A DNA stretch of 64,000 bases from Pseudomonas cerasi (GCF_900074915.1 NZ_LT222319.1:865001-929000); one strand, 5' to 3'. Numbered from the stretch's first letter, positions 10,918-21,179 are shown. The notes: generated from the letters alone by a model not told the origin. A program made the numbers and translations.

Positions 10918-10951
10918 CGCCAGCCAGCCTCTTGTTGCAGGCTGGCTGGCG
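10918..10951. terminator. stem-loop between convergent genes
   Basis: A perfect 13-bp stem (cgccagccagcct / aggctggctggcg) with an 8-nt loop. It sits between the carbonic anhydrase gene and the convergent MCP gene. There is little T tract, so it may also act as an RNA 3'-end stabiliser. Confidence 0.7.
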
Positions 10952-10963
10952 AGTTTCAACCCA

Positions 10964-12628
10964 TCACAACACGAAGCGCTGCACCATCAGGTTCAGATCA
11001 TTCGCCAGCATCGACAGTGCGTTACTCGCGACGGTGGTCTGCTGCGCGCCTGAAGCGGTCTGGCTGGACAGCTCGCGAATACTGCTGAGGTTGCGGTCCA
11101 CTTCAGTCGCCACCTGGGCCTGCTGTTCTGCGGCACTGGCAATCAGCAGGTTGCGGTCGTTGATGTTGGCGGTTGAATGAATGATCACTTGCAGGGCTTC
11201 GCCGGTCGAGGCGGCCTGTTCCATCGTCAGGTTGGCCTGCGTCGCCGTATGGCGCAGCGAGCTGGCGGTTTGCTGGGTGCTTTGCTGCACGCCGCTGATC
11301 AGCCCTTCGATTTCCGCGGTGGATGCACTGGTGCGTTGCGCCAGTGAGCGGACTTCATCGGCCACAACGGCAAAACCACGCCCGGCTTCGCCTGCACGAG
11401 CCGCTTCGATAGCCGCGTTCAGCGCCAGTAAATTGGTCTGATTGGCAATTGCGCGAATCACATCGAGGATGCTGCTGATGCTCTGGGTGCGTTCGGCCAG
11501 CCCTTGCGCCTGATGCGACGAATCCAGCACATTTTCGGTCAGCTCCTTGATCGACAGAATGGTTGCCGAGAGCTTGTCCTGCCCTTGTGCTGCCGCCCGG
11601 GTCGACGCCTCCGATTCGGTCACGGTATTGCTGGCGTTGCCTGCCACTTCGATGGCCGCCTGGCTCATCTGATTGACCGCGACAGCGGCCTGCTCGATTT
11701 CAGTGTTCTGCAATTGCAGATTGAGCGCACTGGCTTCGGCAATGCTGCCCATTTCCTGAACCGACTGCGACAACTGCGTCGCCGCTGCGTAGATCTGGTC
11801 GATCGTACTGTGCAGGTTGGTGCGCATGCGCCCGAGGGTGATCAGCAATTGCGCGGTTTCGTCCTTGCCGTCCGGTATCGGGTGCTCGCTCAGGTCGCCA
11901 TCGGCAATGGTGCTGGCGATGTGTAAAGCCTGCCGCACCGGGTGGATGATGCTGACGCTCAGGCGCCAGGCCAGCAACAAGGTCAGTGCCAGAACTAGGC
12001 CGATGGCGCTTAGCGCGATGATCCGCGTTTGCTCGTAGCTGGCGCTTGCGGCCTCTACAGCGGTGGCCGCACTCTGTTTGTTCAGCTCCCGCAACAGCTG
12101 CACCTGCATGTCCATCAGGTCGCCTTGCAGTGAGAGCATGGTGTTGGCCAGCATCCTGGCCTCGTCCAGCTTGTTCTGCTCGATCAGCGCGATCTGATCC
12201 TGCAAACCGGGCATGAAGGCCTTGTAGGCATCCTGCAACGCAACAATCGAGTCATGCTCAGTGCCCGACTGAACGCGCGCGAGGTATTCCGAGAAGCCTT
12301 TCTCAACCTCGTTCCTGAGTTGTTCGACATTGATCTTGCTGTTGATGACGGCACCCGGATCGTCGGCGTTGGCGATCAGACGGGTGGTTTCGCTGCGCAG
12401 CTTGACCAGGCCGATGGCGATGGCATCGGCGGTGGCGATACTGGGCAGGGCGCCGCTCTCGACTGCCTCGCCCTGTGTGCGGATCGCTTGCATCTGCAAC
12501 AGGCAGAACGCGCCAAGCGCGACCATCAGCAGGGAGGTGACGGCGAAGCAGATGACCAGGCGCAGGGTGATTTTGAAGCGGCGCAAGAGTGTTGTCGTTG
12601 TGGCTTGCCGACGTAGGAAACGAGGCAT
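10964..12628 (-). CDS. methyl-accepting chemotaxis protein, four-helix-bundle sensor
   Basis: A 554-residue transmembrane chemoreceptor. Order: TM1 at about 20-42, a periplasmic helical region of about 160 residues resembling a four-helix-bundle sensor, TM2 at about 205-227, HAMP, then the cytoplasmic hairpin with the invariant tip ([20 protein letters not shown], residues about 355-375). The ATG at 12628 is chosen over a TTG at 12649 because it gives a normal positively charged N-terminus. The C-terminus lacks an xWxxF-type CheR tether. Ligand cannot be inferred. A sigma-28-like promoter lies upstream. Confidence 0.92.
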   Translation of the reverse strand: MPRFLRRQATTTTLLRRFKITLRLVICFAVTSLLMVALGAFCLLQMQAIRTQGEAVESGALPSIATADAIAIGLVKLRSETTRLIANADDPGAVINSKINVEQLRNEVEKGFSEYLARVQSGTEHDSIVALQDAYKAFMPGLQDQIALIEQNKLDEARMLANTMLSLQGDLMDMQVQLLRELNKQSAATAVEAASASYEQTRIIALSAIGLVLALTLLLAWRLSVSIIHPVRQALHIASTIADGDLSEHPIPDGKDETAQLLITLGRMRTNLHSTIDQIYAAATQLSQSVQEMGSIAEASALNLQLQNTEIEQAAVAVNQMSQAAIEVAGNASNTVTESEASTRAAAQGQDKLSATILSIKELTENVLDSSHQAQGLAERTQSISSILDVIRAIANQTNLLALNAAIEAARAGEAGRGFAVVADEVRSLAQRTSASTAEIEGLISGVQQSTQQTASSLRHTATQANLTMEQAASTGEALQVIIHSTANINDRNLLIASAAEQQAQVATEVDRNLSSIRELSSQTASGAQQTTVASNALSMLANDLNLMVQRFVL

Positions 12629-12650
12629 CAATCTTTTCACGGCACACAAC

Positions 12651-12711
12651 CCCTATAAACACGCGGACCTTCTCGGAGAGCCGTTTATAGGGCAATTGTG
12701 TGATGTCTTTA
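12651..12711 (-). promoter_or_regulatory. sigma-28 (FliA)-like promoter overlapped by an inverted repeat
   Basis: Read on the minus strand: TAAAGACA (12711-12704), exactly 11 nt, then CCCTATAA (12692-12685), compared with the FliA consensus TAAAGTTT-N11-GCCGATAA. A perfect 10-bp inverted repeat (ccctataaac at 12651-12660 and gtttataggg at 12683-12692) has one arm on the -10 element, which could be an operator. Confidence 0.5.
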
Positions 12712-12747
12712 TGACATCTGCTGAATGATGGATGTGCAGCCAATGAC

Positions 12748-13407
12748 TCATGGCTGCGGGGGAGCAATTTCCTCCATCAGTTCATCCAGAAAGCGCTTGA
12801 CCCGGTGGTGCCGGGCTTTCGCCAGTTGTGCGCCGGTAGCGGTCTGAAAACCGTCAGCCAGTTGCAGCAGCTTGGTGTGGAAGTGGTCGACGGCGAAATT
12901 CAGGTCGTCATAGGGGCGCTGGCTGGCATACGGATCATTCGGGTCGTAGAGCGCTCTGCCGAGGCGCCCTGACACGTAGAAGGTGCGGGCCACACCGATC
13001 ATGCCCAGCGAGTCCAGACGGTCGGCGTCCTGCAGTATTCTGGCCTCGAGGGTCAACGGCGTGATCGCCGCCGAGAAGCTGTGCGCTTCGATGGCGTGGG
13101 CGACGGAGGCGATGCTCTGCTCATTCCACCCCATCTCGGTCAACAATTCGCTGGCCCGCGCCGCCGCCAGTCGCGATGCGCTGGCGCGAAACGGCGAGTC
13201 TTTCTCGACCGAAACGCAGTCATGCAGCAGCGTTGCCGCAATCAGCACACGGGCATCGCCGCCTTCACGGTCACGAATGGCGCAGACGTTCTTCCAGACA
13301 CGCAGCAAGTGCGAGACATCGTGCGAGTCGTCGATTTTCTCTGCGTGGGTGTGGGGTATGAGCAGGTTGGCCAGACCCTCGAAGGGGGTGAAGCTGGCGG
13401 CGGTCAT
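12748..13407 (-). CDS. HD-domain phosphohydrolase (YedJ-like)
   Basis: A 219-residue soluble protein. The HD-superfamily metal ligands are visible in order: a first His in DSHDVSHLLRVW, the HD pair in AATLLHDCV, and a later Asp in ILQDADRLDSLG. The family hydrolyses phosphate esters or nucleotides; the substrate here is unknown. Start is the ATG at 13407, preceded by GAGG; the longer open frame upstream adds unrelated residues. It is downstream of and on the same strand as the acyltransferase gene, with a short gap. Confidence 0.8.
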   Translation of the reverse strand: MTAASFTPFEGLANLLIPHTHAEKIDDSHDVSHLLRVWKNVCAIRDREGGDARVLIAATLLHDCVSVEKDSPFRASASRLAAARASELLTEMGWNEQSIASVAHAIEAHSFSAAITPLTLEARILQDADRLDSLGMIGVARTFYVSGRLGRALYDPNDPYASQRPYDDLNFAVDHFHTKLLQLADGFQTATGAQLAKARHHRVKRFLDELMEEIAPPQP

Positions 13408-13471
13408 GCGGTGGTCCTCGGAGGCTGGGCAGGCATCAGCATTACAGACAATGCCGCCTGATAAAACCCTG

Positions 13472-15493
13472 TCACTGGTCAAGAATATGGCTGATCTGGC
13501 CGGCAAGCAGCCCCGCACCTCTGGCGTTGAGGTGGTTGAAGTCCTTGTAGTACGAATGCAGGTCGCCGATCAGGCATTGCCTGTCCTTGCAGAAGGCGTC
13601 ATCCAGCGTGATCAGGCTGATGTGTTTTGACTGGCTGGCACGCAGGAACAACTGGCGGGTGAAACGCTGCAACAGGTCGTGTTTTTCCACCGGCACCGAC
13701 AGTTCGCTGACCCGCTGCAAGGCTTGCGCATCGTCTTCCGAAGCGTCCCGCGCCAAGCGATAGTAGAGACTTTCAGGGTTGATCATTTGCTGCGGCACCT
13801 GCGCGATGATGAACACCTCGGCGCCGATACTGCGGTAGGCCTCGATCGTGTGTTCAAGGGCCTGGCTGAATACCCTGCGCGAGGTTTCGCGGCTTTTCTG
13901 CGGATCGGCGCGCGAGGTCAGGAAATACGTGCTCATCGTCCTCTCGCTGTAATCGTCGCCGGTATACAGCGTCCAGCGCGCCACCAGCACGACCTTTTTG
14001 ATCCGCTGCCGCTTCACGTACTCGAATTCCCGATCGGCCAGCGCTTCGCAGACCCCGGCAGCGTAGTTGCCGTTAGCCACGTCCACGCCGAGCAAGGGCA
14101 GGCAGCCGCCCAGGCCGATGTGCGCGAGGGTCCTGCCCTGATCCCGAGCGGCGGCGTCGAACGTCGATAACAGCGCTTCGGAATGGCTGTCGCCGAACAG
14201 CGCCATGTCCGGTACTGCCTCCTTGTCAGCAAGGCCGAACAGGCAAAAATCGACGTTGCCGCTCTTGCCGTCCAGAGGCTGGTCGCATTTGTCGCGTATC
14301 AACGGGTCGGCGAATGCTTGATGCAGCTCCGGGTCGACAGCGAAGCGCTGGGGAAAGCCGTTATTCACATAGCCAACCAGCCCCAGCGCGATAAACAGCG
14401 TCGAGGCAGCGCCTGCCGTGGTGAAAATCTGACGGCGATTGAAGGTGCCGGCCTTGCGAAACGGCTGCTCGACGAAACGCCAGCTCAGCCAGGCCAGCGC
14501 CAGAGACACAAGGGTAAGCGCCAGCATGAGTGGCAGGCCTGGCTCATTCAGGTTGTACTGGCGGGCAAAGGCAAAGACGGGCTGATGCCACAGGTAGGCG
14601 CTGTAGCTGAGCATGCCGATCGCGACGGGCGCACGTGAACTCAGCGCGCTCCCCACCCAGGTCTTGCCATGGGCGAAGACGATGATCAACACCGCACCCA
14701 GTACCGGCACCAGCGCATTAAGACCGGGGAAGGGCGTGCTGCTGTCGAAACCGACCACGGCATAACCGATCAGCAAAATCCCCAGTAAAGTCGCCGCCTG
14801 ATCGACAACGCTCGCGCGCCCGATGCTGCGCGGTCGCCATGCAAAGTAGAAGGCGATGAACGAGCCCGCCAGCAATTCCCAGGCACGTGCCGGCAGCAGA
14901 TAAAACGCGTTGCTGGTGGCTTGATGGGCGCCCAGTTGCGCCAGCGCCAGGCTGGCCAGGGCAGCGACTATCAGTAGCACGATCAGCCACTTGCGGCCCA
15001 GGCCCCAGGCCAGCATCAAGAGCAGCGGGAAGAACAGGTAGTACTGTTCTTCCACCGCGAGCGTCCAGGTGTGCAACAACGGTTTGAGTTCTGCCGTGGC
15101 GTCGAAATAGCCGCTTTCCAGCCAGAACAGCACGTTGGATGAAAAAGTCGGCACCGCCACCAGACTCTTGGCAAAGTACTTCAGGTCAGATGGATCGAGC
15201 GTCAACCACGCGACAGGCAGGCAGATCAGCATCATCACGAACAGCGCAGGCAGGATGCGCCGCGCGCGTCGTTCGTAAAAGTTGATCAGCGAGAACCGGC
15301 CTCTGATCTTCTCCGCGATGATGATCGAAGTGATCAGATAGCCGGAGATCACGAAGAAGATATCGACGCCCACGAATCCGCCGCTGAACAGCGGCAAGCC
15401 CGCGTGGAACAGAATGACCGGAATGACCGCGAGCGCGCGCAGACCATCGATCTCGGGTCGATAGCCGAGTGCCGGGTTATGAGGGATGCCCAT
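13472..15493 (-). CDS. AT3-SGNH membrane acyltransferase (O-antigen or surface glycan acetylase, OafB/OatA type)
   Basis: A 673-residue two-domain protein. The N-terminal half (about 1-360) is an acyltransferase-3 domain with ten or so membrane helices, beginning YRPEIDGLRALAV and GFVGVDIFFVISGYLI. The C-terminal half (about 400-673) is a periplasmic SGNH domain with the serine motif FGDSHSEALL and a late His in DFNHLNARGAGLL. Such fusions O-acetylate lipopolysaccharide O-antigen or other surface glycans. The ATG at 15493 (MGIPHNPALGYRPEIDGLRA) is chosen as the family start. No glycan biosynthesis genes adjoin it, so the acceptor is unknown. Confidence 0.88.
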   Translation of the reverse strand: MGIPHNPALGYRPEIDGLRALAVIPVILFHAGLPLFSGGFVGVDIFFVISGYLITSIIIAEKIRGRFSLINFYERRARRILPALFVMMLICLPVAWLTLDPSDLKYFAKSLVAVPTFSSNVLFWLESGYFDATAELKPLLHTWTLAVEEQYYLFFPLLLMLAWGLGRKWLIVLLIVAALASLALAQLGAHQATSNAFYLLPARAWELLAGSFIAFYFAWRPRSIGRASVVDQAATLLGILLIGYAVVGFDSSTPFPGLNALVPVLGAVLIIVFAHGKTWVGSALSSRAPVAIGMLSYSAYLWHQPVFAFARQYNLNEPGLPLMLALTLVSLALAWLSWRFVEQPFRKAGTFNRRQIFTTAGAASTLFIALGLVGYVNNGFPQRFAVDPELHQAFADPLIRDKCDQPLDGKSGNVDFCLFGLADKEAVPDMALFGDSHSEALLSTFDAAARDQGRTLAHIGLGGCLPLLGVDVANGNYAAGVCEALADREFEYVKRQRIKKVVLVARWTLYTGDDYSERTMSTYFLTSRADPQKSRETSRRVFSQALEHTIEAYRSIGAEVFIIAQVPQQMINPESLYYRLARDASEDDAQALQRVSELSVPVEKHDLLQRFTRQLFLRASQSKHISLITLDDAFCKDRQCLIGDLHSYYKDFNHLNARGAGLLAGQISHILDQ

Positions 15494-15754
15494 GTGATGT
15501 GCTCGATGCAGTAAGTGGCAAGAGACGGTAAATGCACGCTGCAATAGCTACCGCCAACGCGAGGCGCAGGGGTCGTGTAGGGAGAGGACGAAGAGGCGTT
15601 GCCGGAAAGAGAGTGCTGTATTTTTTAGTTCAGGTCTTCGCTTCTGTCCAATGACGGAAGCAGGTTTATGACGGCAGATCAGTCACTTCCCACCTGAAAC
15701 GGGAAAAGCCCTTTATAATGCATGGTTTTACTCCTCCTCGATGCGAGAACCATT

Positions 15755-16096
15755 GTGAGCTTACCGTCCTGCCCGAAATGCAATTCCGAATACACCTACG
15801 AAGACGGCAGCCTGCTGATCTGCCCGGAATGCGCCCATGAATGGTCTGCCGACGCCGCTGGCGCCGATGCGTCCGATGACGTGAAAGTCATCAAGGACTC
15901 AACGGGCAATGTGCTGCAGGACGGCGACACCATCACGGTGATCAAGGACTTGAAAGTCAAAGGCTCTTCGCTGGTGGTCAAGGTCGGCACCAAGGTCAAG
16001 AACATCCGCCTGGTCGATGGCGACCATGACATCGATTGCAAGATCGACGGCATCGGCGCGATGAAACTGAAGTCGGAGTTCGTCCGCAAGGTTTGA
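15755..16096 (+). CDS. yjdM: YjdM/PhnA-type zinc-ribbon protein
   Basis: A 113-residue protein. An N-terminal zinc ribbon ([13 protein letters not shown]...CPECAHEW) is followed by a beta-rich domain ([28 protein letters not shown]), the hallmark of E. coli YjdM. The GTG at 15755 is taken as start because it aligns with the family N-terminus (SLPSCPKCN); the frame is open 33 nt further. Despite the old name PhnA, YjdM is not the phosphonoacetate hydrolase, and its role is unsettled. The 261-bp gap upstream (15494-15754) shows nothing else I recognise. Confidence 0.88.
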   Translation: MSLPSCPKCNSEYTYEDGSLLICPECAHEWSADAAGADASDDVKVIKDSTGNVLQDGDTITVIKDLKVKGSSLVVKVGTKVKNIRLVDGDHDIDCKIDGIGAMKLKSEFVRKV

Positions 16097-16195
16097 TTCT
16101 GCCGGGTAATGGCTTTAGCCTGAACGCCTCGCCGGTCTTTCGACTGGCGGGGCGTTCATGTTTCCGGGCGCGCCAGGGCTGTTTTTCCTGAACAG

Positions 16196-16636
16196 GTGAA
16201 TACCGTGCCGAACACCCCCGCTCCTTATCTGAAACCCGATGAATGTGTCGTGCTGTTCGATGGCGTCTGCAAGCTGTGCAATGGCGTGGTGAAGTTTCTG
16301 ATTCGCCATGATCCGCACCGGCGTCTGCGCTTGGCCGCCGTGCAGTCGGAGCAAGGGCAGGCGTTGCTGAAGTGGGCGGGGCTGCCACTGGACGATTTTC
16401 ATACCATCGCGGTCATCGTCAACAATCGGGTCTTCGTGCGTTCGGATGCCTTTCTGCACATCATGGGGTTGTTGCCTGCGCCGTGGCCGCTGCTCAAGGT
16501 GCTGGGGATTTTTCCGCGCTTTCTACGCGACTGGGCCTACAACCGTATAGCGCTCAACCGATATCGCCTGTTCGGGCGCTATGATCACTGCCTGTTGCCG
16601 TCGCCCGAGGACCGGCAGCGCTTCCGCGACGGCTGA
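16196..16636 (+). CDS. thiol-disulfide oxidoreductase-like DCC family protein (YuxK type)
   Basis: A 146-residue protein with the family-defining motif VVLFDGVCKLCNGVVKFLIRHD near residue 18, in which DxxCxxC supplies a redox CxxC pair. The C-terminal part (IALNRYRLFGRYDHCLLP) is also typical. It is predicted to have a thioredoxin-like fold; no physiological partner is known. The start is a GTG at 16196; a second GTG at 16205 has better SD spacing, so the N-terminus is uncertain by three residues. Confidence 0.85.
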   Translation: MNTVPNTPAPYLKPDECVVLFDGVCKLCNGVVKFLIRHDPHRRLRLAAVQSEQGQALLKWAGLPLDDFHTIAVIVNNRVFVRSDAFLHIMGLLPAPWPLLKVLGIFPRFLRDWAYNRIALNRYRLFGRYDHCLLPSPEDRQRFRDG

Positions 16637-16904
16637 CGACCGGCGGTCAATTGCAAAGTCGGTTATGTGCACACGGGTTGTGATCCACTCTGGCGGTCCG
16701 TAGAATTCGTGTCATCTGGCTTCACTCCCCATATCCACAATAATCCACTTTGCACACTGCGCCCGATCCTGAAGGTCGAGCGGAGCATTTTTGCGTTGGT
16801 TTTTCAGGGGAGCGAGCCGCGGTTTTCCATACAGGTGTCAGGCGTGCGTGTGCACGCGTGGCGGTCGGCCTTCGGGTCGGAACATTTTCAGGGCGTTGTG
16901 ATTC

Positions 16905-18113
16905 TTGATAACTTCACCTCCAAACGAGCAGGCAGGTAGCTGGCTTGGCGTATTCGCGCTGGCCTTGGCGGCCTTCATTTTCAATACCACCGAGTTCGTG
17001 CCGATTGGTCTGCTGAGTAACATCGGTCAGAGCTTCGAGATGACCCCGGCCCAGGTCGGGCTGATGCTCACGATCTATGCCTGGGTTGTGTCGCTGATGT
17101 CGTTGCCGATGATGCTGGCGACGCGCAACATCGAGCGCCGCAAGCTGCTGATGTTCGTGTTCGGCCTGTTTGTGGTCAGCCACGTCCTATCCGCGATCGC
17201 CCCCAGCTTTGCGATCCTGCTGGTGAGCCGGGTCGGTATCGCGTTTGCACATGCGGTGTTCTGGTCGGTTACGGCGTCGCTGGCCGTACGCATCGCTCCG
17301 CCCGGCAAGCGGGTTCAGGCGCTGGGCCTGCTGGCGACCGGTACGTCGTTGGCGATGGTATTGGGTATTCCGCTGGGCCGCGTGCTGGGTGAAGCCCTGG
17401 GCTGGCGGACCACCTTTCTGGGCATCGCCGGCATCGCTGCGCTGGTAGTCTTCCTGCTGGTTCGCGCGCTGCCTTTGCTGCCCAGTCAGAACTCCGGCTC
17501 ATTGCGCAGCCTGCCGATCCTGTTCAAACGCCCGCGGCTGATGGCGATCTACCTGCTGACCGCCATCGTGGTGACCGCTCATTTCACCGCCTACAGCTAC
17601 ATCGAACCGTTCACCCAGACCGTGTCACAGCTCAGCGGCGAAATGACCACAATTCTGCTGCTGGTCTTTGGCGGTGCCGGGATCATGGGCTCGATCATCT
17701 TCAGCCTGTTCAGCGACCGCTTCCCGAACGGGCTGTTGATCACCGCCATTGGGACGCTGACCCTGTGCCTGCTGATGCTGTTGCCGCTCTCCGGTGATGC
17801 CACGACGCTCGGCACGCTGACCATTATCTGGGGCATGGCGATCATGTGCTTCGGCCTGACCTTGCAGGCGCGCGTGCTGTCGCTGGCACCTGATGCGACC
17901 GATGTGGCGATGGCGCTGTTCTCGGGCATCTTCAATATCGGGATTGGCGGCGGCGCGCTGCTCGGCAGCGTGGTCAGCAGCCATCTCGGGGTTGCCAATG
18001 TCGGCATCGTCGGCGGCCTTTTGGCCCTGGGTGGGTTGGGTTTGTGCTGCTATACCACGCATCACTTCGGCAAGGTCCGGCCTGCTGCCGAGATGCAGAC
18101 CGAGAGCAAATAG
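16905..18113 (+). CDS. sotB: SotB/YdeA-like sugar efflux transporter (MFS)
   Basis: A 402-residue major facilitator with twelve predicted helices. It shares long blocks with E. coli Sot[18 protein letters not shown] near the start, [23 protein letters not shown] and [21 protein letters not shown] near residue 330. SotB exports arabinose and IPTG-like sugars. No ATG precedes the first helix; a TTG at 16905 is the most likely start. The 268-bp gap upstream (16637-16904) shows no gene and contains the promoter by default. A bidirectional terminator follows. Confidence 0.88.
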   Translation: MITSPPNEQAGSWLGVFALALAAFIFNTTEFVPIGLLSNIGQSFEMTPAQVGLMLTIYAWVVSLMSLPMMLATRNIERRKLLMFVFGLFVVSHVLSAIAPSFAILLVSRVGIAFAHAVFWSVTASLAVRIAPPGKRVQALGLLATGTSLAMVLGIPLGRVLGEALGWRTTFLGIAGIAALVVFLLVRALPLLPSQNSGSLRSLPILFKRPRLMAIYLLTAIVVTAHFTAYSYIEPFTQTVSQLSGEMTTILLLVFGGAGIMGSIIFSLFSDRFPNGLLITAIGTLTLCLLMLLPLSGDATTLGTLTIIWGMAIMCFGLTLQARVLSLAPDATDVAMALFSGIFNIGIGGGALLGSVVSSHLGVANVGIVGGLLALGGLGLCCYTTHHFGKVRPAAEMQTESK

Positions 18114-18123
18114 GGCGCGCATA

Positions 18124-18164
18124 AAAAAGCTCGCTAACCGCGCAAGGCGTTCAGCGAGCTTTTT
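18124..18164. terminator. bidirectional terminator between sotB and pcs
   Basis: Arms aaaaagctcgct and agcgagcttttt are perfectly complementary, with A and T tracts on both outer sides. It serves two convergent genes. Confidence 0.9.
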
Positions 18165-18179
18165 GGTCTGACTTGCAGG

Positions 18180-18899
18180 TCAGGCTTTAAGCCGACCGAG
18201 CCACTCCAGCGACGTTCTCCAGATACAAATCCCCAGGAAATACGCCGACATTGCCAGCCACAGCCCCATGACCACCGGGCCGTTGTGCGGATGGTTGATG
18301 ATCAGCAGCGCGCTGGACAGCAACCATACGGTGGTCACCGCGATATTGAGCGGCATGAAGCGGCGCACGCGGAACGGGTGCAGGAACTTCATGCGGGTCA
18401 TGGTCAGCAGCGCCAGGGCGATGATGGTGATGAACGTCAGCCATGGCGCCGGTGAGAGAATGTAGAGGCACAGTGCAACGACGTTCCAGGCGGCGGGGAA
18501 GCCCTGAAAGTAGTTGTCCTTGCTTTTCATGTCGACGTTGCAGAAGCAGAACAGCGACGAAACCAGAATGACCGAGATGCTCAGCAGCAGCGTGTAATCC
18601 GGCACCGGTATGTAGCGGTAGATGAACAATGCCGGGATGAACACGTAGGTCAGGTAGTCGATGACCAGATCCAGTACCGAGCCGTCGAAGTGCGGCAGTA
18701 CCGACGTGGTGTTGACCTTGCGAGCCAGTGAGCCGTCGACTCCATCCACGATCAGGGCCGCGCCCAGCCACAACAGGCAGGCTTTGGGTTCGTTGTTGAA
18801 CAAGGCAATGGTAGCCAGGAACGCAAGGACTACGCCGGTGGCGGTGAAGCCATGCGCCCCCCATGCGTTGAGTCTGGCTATGCGTTGATTGGTTATCAC
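18180..18899 (-). CDS. pcs: phosphatidylcholine synthase
   Basis: A 239-residue membrane enzyme of the CDP-alcohol phosphotransferase family, with about eight hydrophobic segments. The catalytic motif DG-x2-AR-x8-G-x3-D-x3-D is recognisable in the Pcs form: VDGVDGSLARK followed by FDGSVLDLVIDYLTY, residues about 50-85. It condenses CDP-diacylglycerol with choline to give phosphatidylcholine, the one-step route known in P. syringae and rhizobia, where choline comes from the plant. The start is a GTG at 18899 with GGAGAGCG upstream. The N-terminal TMs and motif make the call firm. Confidence 0.88.
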   Translation of the reverse strand: MITNQRIARLNAWGAHGFTATGVVLAFLATIALFNNEPKACLLWLGAALIVDGVDGSLARKVNTTSVLPHFDGSVLDLVIDYLTYVFIPALFIYRYIPVPDYTLLLSISVILVSSLFCFCNVDMKSKDNYFQGFPAAWNVVALCLYILSPAPWLTFITIIALALLTMTRMKFLHPFRVRRFMPLNIAVTTVWLLSSALLIINHPHNGPVVMGLWLAMSAYFLGICIWRTSLEWLGRLKA

Positions 18900-18985
18900 G
18901 GGGGCGCTCTCCAGGAAGTAATGCTTGCCAGGGTGTGCCGCAACCTGACCGGTAGCAACTATCGACCCGGCAATTGCCGATAAGT

Positions 18986-20998
18986 TTAGCGGTGACTATC
19001 CCTTGTTTCCCGGTTGTTTTCCAGAAAGCCACGCTCTTCGTCTGATCGCTGGTCTCTGTATTCTTCCGGTTCTACGAAACAGGTAGGCGCGTCACCGTTG
19101 GCATTGAGTTGGTTGATCAGGGTCGGCTGGCCCTGTTCATTGAACAGTACCTGCCCGACACCTGCCGAGTTCCATAAGCGTTCACCGGCCTTGCTGTGCT
19201 CGGGCGTGCGCGGAACAACCTTCATCAGGCGGCGCTTGGTGAACCAGTTAAGAGGTGAGCGGGGAGAGTATAACCAGCGATTCAGCCGATCAAAAGTGTC
19301 GAGTAGACGACGGGGGAATTCATTCTTGATGCCACTGCTGGTGATTTGCCAGATGTGAGGCCCGCCGCTGCGCTGGCGGATCAGGATTTCGTAGACGAAC
19401 GAGTAATGCACATCGCCCGACAGGATCACATAATTGCCCGGGGTTCTGGAGTGGCGAAAGATGTTCAGAATCACGTTGGCAGCACCACGGTGCGCCATCC
19501 AGTTCTCCGCATCGACCAGCAACGGATAGCCACACCAGCTGAAGATACGTTGTATTGCCTCGATCAACTTGACACCGAAAACGGGGGCAGGTGAGACGAT
19601 AATCGCCGATTTATGGTCGATCAGCTCCTGTTGCAGCTCACTGAGCGCTTCCCAGTCGAGCAGCCCGGACGGGTGATTGAAGTTCGACTCGCTGCGCCAG
19701 CGTCGGGTGCGGGTATCCAGTACTACCAGCGCCGGGCTGGTCGGTAGCACGTAATGCCATTGCTGAAACTTCAACAACTGATCAATCAACTGGTCCTGGG
19801 CCTGGCTGTCCAGCCAGTTGTCGTTGGACACGGCCTCGCTGCTCAGGGCATGAGCCTGTTTGACCAGCCCGTTGAGCGCATCCGGGTTATTGCCCCAGCC
19901 CTGACACAGCAGATAGGCAAGCAGGGCGTTACCGATGATGCGTTTGGAGAATGGATGGCCGTACGCCGTTTGCTCCCAGTTCGCCGACAGGTTCCAGTCA
20001 TCGGTGATGTCGTGGTCATCGAAAATCATCATGCACGGCAGATGCGCCATCGCCCGTGCTACGCCGCCCAGGCCCTCGGCAAACGCCTCGACTAAGTGCT
20101 GCTCCCTGGCGTAGCGCTCGACTTCCCCGTCTTCCAGTTGCGGCCTGCCGGGTTCGATCAGGGTCCAGGGCGTCGGTGACCACACCAGCAGGTACATCGC
20201 CATGACTTCCGCCAGGGTGACCAGATGGTTATCCGCTGTGCTGCTGGTGAATACCGGCTTACTGGTGCCGCCGAAGAAGCGCTCGCGCAGTGTGTCGTTG
20301 CTTTTCAGGGCCGGCAGCAGGTCGGCACGCTGGTAATAGCTGGCCGGATGCGCATATAGACGAGGGCTGTCATCGACGATGGCACCGTCAAGTCGCTCGT
20401 CGAACAACCCCAGCCGTTCGATCAATACATGGATGGCGCGCAGCATCGGTCCGGCGACATCGTCGGCGTAGATCTGATCGCCGCTCATCATCAACAGCGC
20501 AGGACGTTGCAGCGGCTCCTTGATGTCGGCCAGCAGGCGGTCCACGCAGAGCAGACCTTCGGCCGCGCTGTGGTGCGGCTTGCGGCACGAGCCATGCAGC
20601 AGATGATCGATGCTGCTGCGCACCACGAAGTTCGGGTAACGGTGACCCTCGTACAGCAGGTGCGGCGCCCATTCGGCAATACCGCCTTCGCCGTCCACCA
20701 GCAGGTCGTAATCGATCCAGGTGTCGCGGGGCAGTTCGGCGTCCAGTTGCAGATCGATCAGGTGAATGAACGCTTGGCGCCCAATTGCGATGACCTGACA
20801 TTGACTGTCTTCGAGTACGTAATCGTTGAAGCCCGCAGTGGCGTCATCAGTAGCGGCATGACGCAGGCGCACGGTCAGGCGCAACGGACGAGACCCCACC
20901 AGCCACAACACCAGGCGGTCAGCTTCCTGACGGCGCAACAACGGGCCGGCAAGGATGGACGGCAGCGAAGTGAATGGTTCGATGGAAGAAGCGGACAT
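18986..20998 (-). CDS. PhoD-like metallophosphoesterase, cytoplasmic type
   Basis: A 670-residue protein of the PhoD-like phosphatase group. Metal-site motifs: MMSGDQIYADD near 167, MIFDDHDITDDWN near 315, and VILSGDVHYSFVYE near 540. No signal peptide or Tat motif is seen, unlike the true PhoD at 31.5 kb, so it should be cytoplasmic. The substrate is unknown; phosphodiesters are likely from the family. It lies upstream of pcs on the same strand, 86 bp apart. The two may be cotranscribed. Confidence 0.78.
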   Translation of the reverse strand: MSASSIEPFTSLPSILAGPLLRRQEADRLVLWLVGSRPLRLTVRLRHAATDDATAGFNDYVLEDSQCQVIAIGRQAFIHLIDLQLDAELPRDTWIDYDLLVDGEGGIAEWAPHLLYEGHRYPNFVVRSSIDHLLHGSCRKPHHSAAEGLLCVDRLLADIKEPLQRPALLMMSGDQIYADDVAGPMLRAIHVLIERLGLFDERLDGAIVDDSPRLYAHPASYYQRADLLPALKSNDTLRERFFGGTSKPVFTSSTADNHLVTLAEVMAMYLLVWSPTPWTLIEPGRPQLEDGEVERYAREQHLVEAFAEGLGGVARAMAHLPCMMIFDDHDITDDWNLSANWEQTAYGHPFSKRIIGNALLAYLLCQGWGNNPDALNGLVKQAHALSSEAVSNDNWLDSQAQDQLIDQLLKFQQWHYVLPTSPALVVLDTRTRRWRSESNFNHPSGLLDWEALSELQQELIDHKSAIIVSPAPVFGVKLIEAIQRIFSWCGYPLLVDAENWMAHRGAANVILNIFRHSRTPGNYVILSGDVHYSFVYEILIRQRSGGPHIWQITSSGIKNEFPRRLLDTFDRLNRWLYSPRSPLNWFTKRRLMKVVPRTPEHSKAGERLWNSAGVGQVLFNEQGQPTLINQLNANGDAPTCFVEPEEYRDQRSDEERGFLENNRETRDSHR

Positions 20999-21152
20999 CC
21001 TGACTCACGGCTCTGGGGGACACAGGCCGGGATGGTAACGCAACAGGCCTGGAAAGTTCTTGTTACGCCACGTGACTGCATGTTTCCGGACAGTGCAGGC
21101 AACGCGAAACGCCCGGCTCAACCGTGCTCATATGAAGACTTTGTTAACCGCC

Positions 21153-21179
21153 TGCAGAGTGCTCTGAAAATGCCGATAT
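21153..21179 (+). promoter_or_regulatory. sigma-28-like promoter for the MCP gene at 21256
   Basis: TGCAGAGT (21153-21160), 11 nt, GCCGATAT (21172-21179). The -10 part matches 7 of 8 positions of the FliA consensus; the -35 part is weak. The start codon is 76 nt beyond. Confidence 0.5.
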
